DNA of 64,000 nucleotides from contig JBCNJP010000023.1 in NCBI GenBank assembly GCA_039602395.1, positions 90,482,177 to 90,546,176 on the forward strand, read 5' to 3'. This DNA comes from Deinandra increscens subsp. villosa (lineage: Eukaryota > Streptophyta > Magnoliopsida > Asterales > Asteraceae). Position 1 is the stretch's first letter; every line of letters begins with the position of its first letter. The notes beneath the pieces are model-generated. The model made no database searches and was not told where the DNA came from. It saw only the letters and a list, made by a program, of their open reading frames with translations. Positions 34,325-43,696 of the stretch are shown here, piece by piece. Both the position numbers and the translations under genes were made by a program.

Positions 34325-35480
34325 TAATACTAGCAAAGGGTTTCTCGCACGATACAGTGGGATATATATATGTTGTACATGTAAGAGTCGTTTTTTAATA
34401 AAATTTAAATTAAATTTGACGGATTATACTTGTGTGCTTATATTAAAACTCCGCACGTTATTATAAGGAATTTTTTAAAACGTCATAGTTTCAAAGTTAC
34501 TAAAAAAGCAAAAGAAAATTAATTTTGATTCCATGTTAATTTTCGTTTGTTAGACTATTTATCACTTATATAATTCAAAGGATTGTACCATGTACTTTAA
34601 AAGGTTATAAATCCTTAAACTTTTAAAAATTTTGTAAAATTGTTTCTTGTCCATCTTATATGTTATTATAACAAGAAATCGACAACCCACCCGTTGCGGC
34701 AGGTCGCTTCCTATATGTTAGTTTTTTTTGTGTTGTTTCGCTAAATGATATTTTTACATTTTTATAAACAATCAACAACAAATAAATGACGTCCAATTCA
34801 TCATACAAAAGCTATTAAAACCTAAAAAAATAAAAAAGTTAAAACACAAAATAATATAAAAAAATGGATTGAATGGAAATCAAAAGTGAAACCTTCTTTA
34901 TAGTAGACAAAATACATACCACTCGCACTAAGTACATAACTTTCAATAATCAATATCAACGCAAAAGAAAAAAAATATATTAAAGGTTCCATTTAATTTG
35001 TTATATTTTTAAATCACTAAAGTTGAAATATATATAATTATTCTCTTCATCTAATTGGTTGTATACACTAAAGGTGGTGAAATAAGTAACATTAAAAGAT
35101 AATAATAATAAAATAAGAAGAAGGCAAAAAAAAAAAATATGGGGGGAGTCTCGAACTCAGGAATCTTTTGGTGTAAAATAGGAGATGTACCAATCGTCCA
35201 AGAAACCCTTTTGAAACAAAATTTAAACATTATTTTATATAACCAATATTCTAAACGCAAAAAAAAAAAAAAAATTAAACAACACCAGCCACGTGGCCAG
35301 CCTGCACATGTGGCACTCTCTGAATGGACAAACGAAGTACAGTGAATTCACTCACAGCCAAGCAATTACAATCATCATAAAATAAAAGTTTTTGGACACA
35401 TGACATTCTCACATTCAATCTCACAATTATTTCCCTCCAAAATCACCCCCTCTAATTTTTAGTTTTCCTATTTCCAATGC
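34325..35480. other. AT-rich non-coding stretch
   Basis: No gene. A GC motif CCCACCCGTTGCGGCAGGTCG near 34687 resembles a degraded Helitron-type hairpin but has no CTAGT end. A block near 35139-35200 (GTCTCGAACTCAGGAATC and following) looks like a fragment of a tRNA-derived repeat on the other strand. Confidence 0.35.
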
Positions 35481-35487
35481 AATGATA

Positions 35488-35705
35488 TGTGGCATTTGTC
35501 CCAATGGTATGGGGATGAATGTTAGAGCTTGGAGACCTTGATGTCTCAAGTTCAAACCTGACTCAAGTGAGTTTTTCTCAAGTGGTGAGTTTCCTCCTTG
35601 ATGGTGTTCCTGGGTGAGCCAAACCTTGAGTGTCAAAATCAGTATGGACGGTTGCAATCTCGACTCAGGAAGACTCACTCGGGTATTGGAGATTTGGGAA
35701 GTAGT
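35488..35705 (+). repeat. Possible tRNA-derived SINE
   Basis: TGTCCCAATGGTATGGGG resembles a pol III A box. AAGTTCAAACCTGACTC, about 50 bases later, resembles a B box (GTTCAANYC). The unit ends next to a TA microsatellite. No TSD was found, so the call rests on box spacing alone. Confidence 0.35.
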
Positions 35706-35718
35706 TCTAAACGTTGTT

Positions 35719-35720
<2 letters not shown>

Positions 35721-35751
<31 letters not shown>
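35721..35751. repeat. (TA)n microsatellite
   Basis: About 15 TA units, uninterrupted. Confidence 0.9.
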
Positions 35752-35755
<4 letters not shown>

Positions 35756-36403
35756 TGTAGGGATAATCATCGCTCTAATTAATCAATTATTGTATTTCCA
35801 TGGCAATAAATAAAATATATTTATTGTAGAGATAATCATCATTATAATTAATTAATTATTTGAAAAAATCTTTTTTTTCTATTAAAAGAAAAGTTTTAGA
35901 TATATAGATATCCGACTTTTTATATATTGCCTCCTAAATTATTTAATAACCAATTATATAATTACTAAATTATAGTTTAAATCAAAAATTAGTTATGCCT
36001 ACAATTTTTTTAAACCCTAGTTCGTGTAACACACAGGTCTCAAAAACTTGGTTAAACAACATTATACATAATCAATATAACTTGATATAATCTTAAAATT
36101 ATTCGATAAACTTTTATATATTAAAAATATATGAATTATATATATAACCATTACTTATTTACCGAATTATTTTTTAATTAATAATAGATATTCAAAATAT
36201 ATAATAGATGGTTTTTATACATATTTTTATTGATTTTTCAAATTTAATTTATAAATGGTAGATGTTATTCTTTTTTACTTCAATAGTTTTTTTCTTTTAT
36301 ACAAGTTTCATAATTCAATTACACTTTATGTACCCTATTACCGTTATTAATTGTTTTAAACCCAAGTCGTTCCATACATATTTTTTTAAAAAAAAAATTC
36401 AGT
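35752..36403. other. AT-rich non-coding stretch
   Basis: No gene seen. It includes a repeated phrase TTTATTGTAG(G/A)GATAATCAT around 35750 and 35820. It probably forms the body of the Helitron-like element that ends at 36432. Confidence 0.4.
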
Positions 36404-36432
36404 CGTGCGATGCACGGGGTATAAATCCTAGT
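36404..36432 (+). mobile_element. Helitron 3' terminus, plus strand
   Basis: CGTGCGATGCACG forms a short palindrome. It is followed by GGGTATAAATC and CTAGT (36428-36432), with T as the next base. This fits a Helitron 3' end of a different family from the CAACGCGCGG type. Confidence 0.55.
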
Positions 36433-36446
36433 TGTTAATATATATA

Positions 36447-36720
36447 ACTAGAGATCGACCGCGCGTTGCTGCGGTAATCTAGGAAATATCTGAAAAAGTG
36501 AATAAAATAGATAAAATATAGATTTATAAGGGTTATATAACTTTTGTATAAACACATCTCTCATAAATTCAAGATGTTATATTCCATTTCTTTAATCTTT
36601 AATTGTTCATGTTAATGCACTTAATATCTGTATTACATCCCATATTTAAAATCAACGTGCCGTCTCAAATAAAGCTCTCTGTATCCAAACACTTTTAGTA
36701 TAAAATTTATAATTTGTATC
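36447..36720 (-). mobile_element. Helitron 3' end, minus strand, CAACGCGCGG family
   Basis: On the minus strand ACCGCAGCAACGCGCGGT forms a hairpin (36458-36475). CGATCT and CTAGT follow (ACTAG at 36447-36451 on the plus strand). The sequence inward to about 36720 is homologous to 49869-50155, sharing CATCTC(T/C)CATAAA, CCCATATTTAAAATCAAC and AATAAAGCT blocks. Two loci therefore carry the same element tail. It lies only 14 bp from the plus-strand Helitron end at 36432. Confidence 0.65.
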
Positions 36721-39447
36721 TATATGCATCAGGATCCTGATTAATGGATCTCTCGGTTCGAGAGAAAAAATAAAACGATCGAACCATCTCTTCTAACTCT
36801 TTTTCAAATTCGATAAATGTTGGTTGATCGTATATTTCATTAGAGTTTATGATTGAGGGTATCATTTCTTATTTGATTTCTTTGAATTCCATATTCGAAG
36901 TTGCGATCGGATCTATTCATTAAAAAAAAATCGATTCAATACATTTCTTATGTACCTATGTGTGCCATCTTCCCCCATTAACTTTCTTTATTCATTTTCA
37001 TTATTATTTTTTGAGCTGTCTCATTAATTATAAAAAAAATACAGTCTCACAACTTATAACCTCCCCTCATCCAACGTTATCTCCGATCCCCAAAATGGAA
37101 GGCTTGACATCCATGTGTTGTTGGGAAGTTGTTCAAATGTGCAAAATTTTTGCCTCACAACATTGATAAAAATAAGCATACTGTTCCCTTCTCGTTATAA
37201 CAGAGAGTTATTGTGTTAATAATATTTAAAATCTAGATAAAAATCTACACTATTTAAAAAGTTCGCTTACACACTTTTGTTGACGTCGAGATTTAAAATC
37301 TCAACTTAATGTAAACAAAATGACAACACCTTAACATTCCTCTTGGTACCAGAAAGCCTTTGGTGTGTACACACATATATATAATTAGGATCTAATACCT
37401 AGTTTGTTTGTTTGTTTTTTTTGTTTTTGTTTTTTTTTTTAAATATGAGAAGTTTAAGAAACAATTTAGACCATTGATCTAGATAATCAATGGTTAAGAA
37501 GGTTAATTCGATTACTTTCTAATTGTTGTATAGTCATGAATATGCAATTCGGCAACAGAATAATCATGTGTATGAAATTAAGCCAACAATGTCATCCACA
37601 TATGATGTTGCCAAGTTTAAAAGCATTCACTGAAATTGTAATAGATCTTTAAGTAAAAGGGTGATCAATTTTGTTGCAAAGAATAAAAACATTAATACAA
37701 AATAGAAACTAAATCATTGTAGAATAAACATACAAAATAACTCCAAAAAAAAACACCCTAACTCTCATAAGACCAAAAATAACTCATATCTAACACTAAA
37801 ATAAATATAGATGCCTAAAAATTGGCAAACATACATCGCCATTTCCATAACAACACAAATTAATCATGTCCTTCCAATAGACTATATAAATACACACTAC
37901 AAACCAATACAGGTATGCATAGTGACTCCTTCATGTTAATGCGTTGCGTTTTGATCCATTTGGTATTTTTCTAAATATAAAATAATCACAATATTGGGTA
38001 TAAGCAATTTGGAGGTAAAAATTATATAAAATTGACTCCTTAGATGCAAAATAATCACAGAAAAGCATGGCCTTGATATAAAAAGTAAGAAATGAGTTAT
38101 ATGCTGAAATTCATGCCATTTAGGAAGCAATGATCCGTAACCATAACCTAGCTGCAAATTACATCACTATAAACTTAATAGTCAACAACAATCTATAAAA
38201 AAAATATACAACTATTCCATATTAGAAAATATCATTTGTTTACACCATGGAATCTTCCTATAATAACATATAACCACAAACAAAACTGAAATCCCTTTAA
38301 TGATCAAACTCGAAAAATTCATAGAAATGCAGTAGTGGGTGTAGGCCACTTTAAAAGTACTTAAAGCTTAACATAAAAATGTAAATAACAAACTCCTAAA
38401 ACTTAGAAGATAACCCATGTTTTATTTCAGTCGACAAAGCAAACTGCAAATATACAGATTCTAACAAACTGACTCATGATTTATTCAATTAACATGTAAC
38501 TAACATAAAGACTTGGCTCATCCAAACTCAATTCCATAGCCCGACTTTCACTCGTATCAATGACCCGTTCATGACCCATGCTCGTGTGACCCGTTAGCAA
38601 ACCGATTAAACCAAGAATAACCGGGCTCAATTCTCAATGAAGTTTTTCTTCCAACAATGAAGATAATGTAAGCCCTATCACTGTGTTTCAATGGCTTCTC
38701 AAGGTTGATCTAAATGGAAACACAAATAGCCCACCTCACAAAGTATTCAACACAGATAACCTCTCAAATGCTTATAAAATTGATGACACCTAAAAATACA
38801 AAATCTATTCAAACACATATCTTTTACATTACAGAATACCATTTAATTGAAGCATTTCACAGAACCTCACGCAAAAATAAAGAAATAGAGTGTGAAATTC
38901 GTGATCAATATAAATACAACATTACCTGGCTTTGTGGCGAGTCATATAGGTTTACCTGTTATAGAAATCAGAAAGACTTGGTGTAGGCATATATAAGTTG
39001 CATTCATGATAGGCAATAATAGGCTGCATAAGCATTTATGAAGCTAACACTAACTTCTTGCATCAGTTATGAAGTCTAAGAGAGCAACAGTACAACATCA
39101 TGCTCATTATATCCAATAAAGCATTTTTTTAACAAAAAAATTTGAAAAAAAACAAATGTCAAACCTCATACTCACTAACGAATTCTTTAAAATAAAAGTT
39201 AAAAAATAGGCGTATTTAAACATAGAGAAAATTCAAGAAAATTAGCTGAAACTTTTCAAGGAAAATGTGGTCTACCTATATCGACTATTTTAAGAATATC
39301 TAAAGTCAGAAGGTTGAGGTGATCACCAAACACCCCTTACAAATCCAATATAAACTCTACGAACAAAGGCCAGAAAAAATCATCATCGGCCAATGAACGA
39401 ACACGGAATCAAATGGACACTAATCATCGCCATTTGTTTTTCACCAA
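36721..39447. other. AT-rich non-coding stretch, no gene recognised
   Basis: Several short frames exist but none has a recognisable domain. A stretch near 38500-38620 contains repeated ACCCGTT/ACCCATG phrases. It could be an intron or flank of the exon at 39527-39630 on the minus strand, or Helitron-carried sequence. I see nothing more specific. Confidence 0.35.
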
Positions 39448-39526
39448 TTAATTAACACAAAGCAGCGACAATTTTATAAAGATTAGCAATTGATGATAAG
39501 AAGATTCAAACACATATATACTAACC

Positions 39527-39630
39527 TTGGAAGTTACAACCGTCTCCGAGTCTCCGATGAGTGATTGCAGCTTGGATGCGGCCGAAGTTCCTCCTTCCGT
39601 TGTACTAAAATAGTTAGTTATCGTCGGCAT
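39527..39630 (-). other. Possible first coding exon of an unidentified minus-strand gene
   Basis: From ATG at 39630 the minus strand reads MPTITNYFSTTEGGTSAASK, then LQSLIGDSETVVTSK, ending at a strong donor AAG|GTTAGT near 39527. Upstream (39631-39830) is GC-richer, leader-like DNA. The peptide looks like real coding sequence: Ser/Thr-rich and not low-complexity. I do not recognise the family and cannot find a matching second exon to the left, so it may be an orphan exon, possibly transposon-captured. Confidence 0.4.
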
Positions 39631-39672
39631 CAGAGATGCATTATGAATATCAATTCGATCCTGCCCCTTGTC

Positions 39673-39828
39673 TTCACGAACGAACGAACCCTGATTGCGC
39701 GAGATTTAGGGAAGGATACGGAAGAGTTATTCACCTGCTCGATCAGATCATTCACGAACGAACGAACCCTGATTGCGCGAGATTTGGGGAAGGATACGGA
39801 AGAGTTGTTCACTTGCTCGATCAGATCA
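39673..39828. repeat. 78-bp tandem duplication in a leader-like region
   Basis: Copies 39673-39750 and 39751-39828 begin TTCACGAACGAACGAACCCT and end GATCAGATCA, with about three mismatches. It lies just upstream (minus strand) of the possible first exon at 39630. Confidence 0.92.
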
Positions 39829-39830
39829 TT

Positions 39831-41749
39831 TTTTTCTATGATGAGGAGGAGTCACGGAAGGGACGGTAAATAAGAGATAATGAGGAAAATGGGGAAATAA
39901 ACCCTAATTCATAACATAAAAAGTTTGTTTAAAAAAAAAAGCCTCTGCCAGGTCTCGAAAATGGGTATTTTCCTTTGGGAGCAACATACATAACCAGCCA
40001 AGTTGCTGGGTTTTTTGTAATTAATCCGGACTGAATATATATAATATAAAAGAGTTTCTGTGTTGGAATGGCACAATTACATAGGCAACTTGTCTATTGT
40101 ATATATACAAGTTGGGCGACCCGCGCTTCGCGGCGGAGGCTTGACATGTTTAATACGTCTAATTTGTCTAATTTTACGCAAAAATAATATGTCGAGATAC
40201 GGTAAAAGAATATGCTATTAACAAAAAAGCAAAAGAAAGCTAAAGTTATACTTGTATTGATATGATTTTATTAGCCATTTCGAACCCAATCTATAAATGT
40301 AAGTAACATTTACATATATGCTATCTAAAGGTCATATTTGTAGGTTATAAGAAGAATCCAAATTTGACCTCAAAAAGTCAAATTTGTCCGGTGATGGTCT
40401 ACAACTGCAAACAATAATGAAAATGAGAGCACAAATGAAGAGATTTTGTACAAAATAAGACACAAAAGAAATATTTAATAAACAATATATGAAAATGAGA
40501 GCACAAATGAAGAGACTATGTACAAAATAAGACACAAAAGAAATATCTAAAAAAATATGTAGTTATAAAGAGCATAAGAATAAAACAAAGATGATACCAA
40601 ATAGAATGTATAAATCTACAATGTTTTAATGAAAGTTGTATTAAACTAAAAATGAATTCAACACAAAGAGAATGATACATTTTAACCCATAAACTCCAAA
40701 CTCCTATGTGTAGTGGAATTTTTTTAGATTTTTTTGGTTTTGTTGTAGGATTTTTTTGGTTTCTATAAATGTGTGCTAGCCGTAAAAAAAATTATGTGTG
40801 TGCTACCCCTTAAAAAATGTTCTAGTTCTGTCCGCGAGTGTGCATCAATTAAATCATAGGTCTATTATCAAATTTCATCAAAATCGGACTAAAAATCCAA
40901 CATGCATTCCAAAACTTCATCAAAGACCAAAAAAAAAATGCTCCAAATGCTTACCAGAAAGTAGGTCGACTATGATAAAATCAATACTCAAATTATATTA
41001 TATAAACCTAGCAACATTTGAAGGAAAAGGCCGAAGACCCTTACAACCCCTTACACCATAGCATGTATCATAGCCTGAGAATTTAAAACACCACTGATGT
41101 GGAGTTCTTCGAGATACCCTAAACATAAATACATAAATGATGAAAAAAATAACATATTATACCTTATATTGGGGGAAATCATATGAGCGCATAAGCAATA
41201 ATTTCAAGTGGAATAAGAAATCAATCAAGCCAAAATCAAGAGTACCTGCGGACATCAATCTCATATCCTCTTTATCACCGAGGTGCGGTCATGTTTTCAG
41301 GCAATGATTGGCGATCCACCATCTACGGAGGACTGTGAAAAGGATGCAGCAGTGAGTGGTGTTGTGGATAGAGTGAGATCTGTTGTGAAGCAGAGAGAGA
41401 AGGAGAGATGTTGTACAGAGAAGAGTAGATGTGGCTTATGGGTGGCCAGAACTGAACTTCTTGTTCTTGTTCTCAAATTTCAAGGTTAAAATTAGGGCTT
41501 TTGACTGTTGATTTCTTTCAACGTCGCCATTGCAATATGAACACTCGAATCGGTTTGACAATTCATCCTTTGATCTACAATCGTCAATTGCAAAGAAATA
41601 AAGCAATGTTATCTTTGATAAACCCACAACACAACATAATAAAGTTGAATGCTAACCTGCAAATCGCAAATTCAGCTTCCCTTTGTCGCGATTCTGGCGA
41701 TACCATCCTCTGATTTTAATCTTGGCCTCTCGCCCACTGTAACGACACA
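39831..41749. other. Non-coding stretch, no gene recognised
   Basis: Contains a GC hairpin-like motif GCGACCCGCGCTTCGCGGCGG (40118-40138) resembling Helitron hairpins but lacking CTAGT, a tandem duplication at 40419-40555, and leader-like sequence near 41330-41740. No exon can be defended. Confidence 0.35.
40419..40555. repeat. 72-bp tandem duplication
   Basis: The blocks beginning GAAAATGAGAGCACAAATGA at 40419 and 40491 repeat with period 72 and few mismatches; the second copy is slightly truncated. Confidence 0.9.
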
Positions 41750-42385
41750 ATGACAGCCAACAAACGACATAAAACCCCTATTCCCCTGTTCCCCGTGGAT
41801 GAAAAATGCCCCGTTTGCAACAAGGCGTGTATGGACTCGTTTGGGGAGCACGCCGCCCACTGCAAAGAGCTCCCGGGGTTTAAATATCGACACGATGTGG
41901 TCCGGGACGTTCTGTTTGACATTTTCAGGAGGGCTGGGATATCGGCCAGGAAGGAAGCCCCGGTTAACTTTCTGTCTGACCCTTTGGATGGGCGCTCAAC
42001 CCTCAGACCTGCCGACATACTCGTTTTTGGGTGGCAGAACGGAAAGCATGCATGTGTTGATTTAACGGGGGTTTCTCCCCTAGTGGGGTTGAGGGCCAGT
42101 ACTTTCACGGCGGGTCAGGCGGTGTCCAGAGCGGCTGCTGGGAAGGTGAACAAACACGAGAAAACGTGCATTGAAAATCAACATGTGTTTGTTCCCTTCG
42201 CTTTTGATACGTTTGGTCACCTTGAGGCCGAAGCAACTGCCATGCTGGGACGGATCCAAAAGGTTATGTTTGGGAATGTCGCAGCCTCTAAGTTGAAGAA
42301 TGTTGTATTCATACGTCTAGGGTTTGCCATTCAAAAAGGGTTGGCGGCGCAGCTTGTTGCTCGTCTTCCCTACGTGGTTACTTGA
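41750..42385 (+). CDS. 3' end of a non-LTR retrotransposon ORF: zinc finger plus possible restriction-like endonuclease
   Basis: A 211-codon open frame, GC-richer than its surroundings. It begins with a CCHC-type finger (CPVCNKACMDSFGEHAAHC), then KYRHDVVRDVLFDIFRRAG, RPADILVFGW and GKHACVDLTGVSPL. The order finger, RH block, P-(x)-D-I, then V-D-x-T resembles the C-terminal finger and PD-(D/E)XK fold of R2-type non-LTR elements. A matching uncharacterised tail is widespread in plant reverse-transcriptase ORFs. A poly-A tract (42432-42444) follows 46 bases after the stop, as expected for a 5'-truncated LINE copy. The reverse transcriptase is absent. The nuclease reading is inference from motif order; the retrotransposon origin is more secure. 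No TSD was confirmed. Confidence 0.6.
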   Translation: MTANKRHKTPIPLFPVDEKCPVCNKACMDSFGEHAAHCKELPGFKYRHDVVRDVLFDIFRRAGISARKEAPVNFLSDPLDGRSTLRPADILVFGWQNGKHACVDLTGVSPLVGLRASTFTAGQAVSRAAAGKVNKHEKTCIENQHVFVPFAFDTFGHLEAEATAMLGRIQKVMFGNVAASKLKNVVFIRLGFAIQKGLAAQLVARLPYVVT

Positions 42386-42431
42386 GTCTTGTATGTTGGT
42401 TTTGTGTTATTAATATACAAATTTTTTTTCT

Positions 42432-42444
42432 AAAAAAAAAAAAA
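42432..42444 (+). other. Poly-A tail of the non-LTR fragment
   Basis: Thirteen A residues follow the 3' UTR of the ORF ending at 42385 and mark the probable right end of the insertion. Confidence 0.7.
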
Positions 42445-43696
42445 CCCTATTTAAGTACTTGTACCTGGTGGCATGGAACCACAACCGCCGTCAAAGCCAC
42501 CGGCTTCTTCATTCAACCATCACCGCCGTGACAACCTTTTCTTCCAGTCGATAGTCTCTTGCTGTAAAAGAAGAGAGAGACCTCTACTGTAGAGAAGTGA
42601 AAAAGTGGGTTTAATCTGTGAAAAGAAATGAGAGCAGATACATGAGTCAAGCCATCTCATCTCAGCCACACAAATAAAAGGCTTTAAAAGCTTGTAATGT
42701 ACAACACAAATAACTTTTATATGCATCAAATAGTTGTAAGTTTAGCTGATTAGGTTGTACAATTGATTGTATTTTGTATATATAGGGTAATACAATATAG
42801 TATATATAAAAGAAAATTAATTAAACTCAAAAATGGAAATAAAAATACAGTCATGATTTTATAAGAATATTAATGGCGCGAGTCTTCATTTTGGTGATTT
42901 TGGGCATAAAATAATCCAAGATACGGTTGGGGATTTTAAACCAAATTGTTTGCTACATATAGTATGACATACGATGATGACAACCTATCATTTACTTTAA
43001 AAAATTAAAAGTTTAAGGGGTAAAATCGTTTTAAATACAAAAAGTAACAAAATAATAAATTAATATCGAAATTAATTTACAGTTGTAGTTATATAAAAAT
43101 GTTTATCTAAATTTTGAAAATCATTTTTATTTAGAAGGAAAATTCATCACCCCATGTTGAAACGTTTTACCAGTGTGTTTATGTTAGTGTGTCGTGTTCC
43201 CACCAAATTATACGGGCACCTACTAGTGGAATATAATAAGCGTGTGCAAAAACGGATTAAGTAAACGCGTGTTGTGATGAAGACACACAATGCTCAAAAT
43301 AAACAGAATAAACAGAATATTGCAAAGTGATTTGGTATTGCTATGCAGGAGAATGGAGATATTCTTGCAGTAAATATGCAGATTTTGATCAACTGCAAAA
43401 TCATTGATTTTACATACAAAGACCAACACAATATACATGACTTACATAATGAACTGATGCAATTATTAACCCAAACACCCTTTCAGTGGCAGGTACATAA
43501 CTACCTTAAAACCAGATTCCATAGACTCATACTAACTGAACCCATTCTTAACTGTCTCATCACCCATAACACAAAATTTTACATACTAACTGCTATATAT
43601 ACCAAGATAATAATACTAAGTTTACTGTTTTATAACTCCAAGAAGTGATGATGAAGCAATATATATTGCAAGAAATTGAAAGGAAAAGATGGCAGA
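42445..43696. other. Non-coding stretch downstream of the receptor kinase
   Basis: AT-rich. The first 150 bases (near 42470-42600) are leader-like (ACCGCCGTCAAAGCCACCGG) and may continue the leader-like sequence left of the LINE insert. The 101-codon frame at 43343-43648 has no recognisable domain and lies in the 3' flank of the kinase gene. Confidence 0.35.

Noticed and set aside
35721..35751. (TA)n run as a transposon target or regulatory site
   Set aside because: A plain microsatellite; no element ends were found on it.
41750..42385. Reading this ORF as a host gene
   Set aside because: The motif layout, single frame, poly-A tail and abrupt GC change fit a 5'-truncated non-LTR element better than a cellular gene.
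43180..43240. CTAGT near 43224 as a Helitron end
   Set aside because: No hairpin lies at the expected distance upstream.
43343..43648. 101-codon plus-strand frame downstream of the receptor kinase
   Set aside because: No domain, AT-rich codons, and a position in the kinase 3' flank; probably chance.
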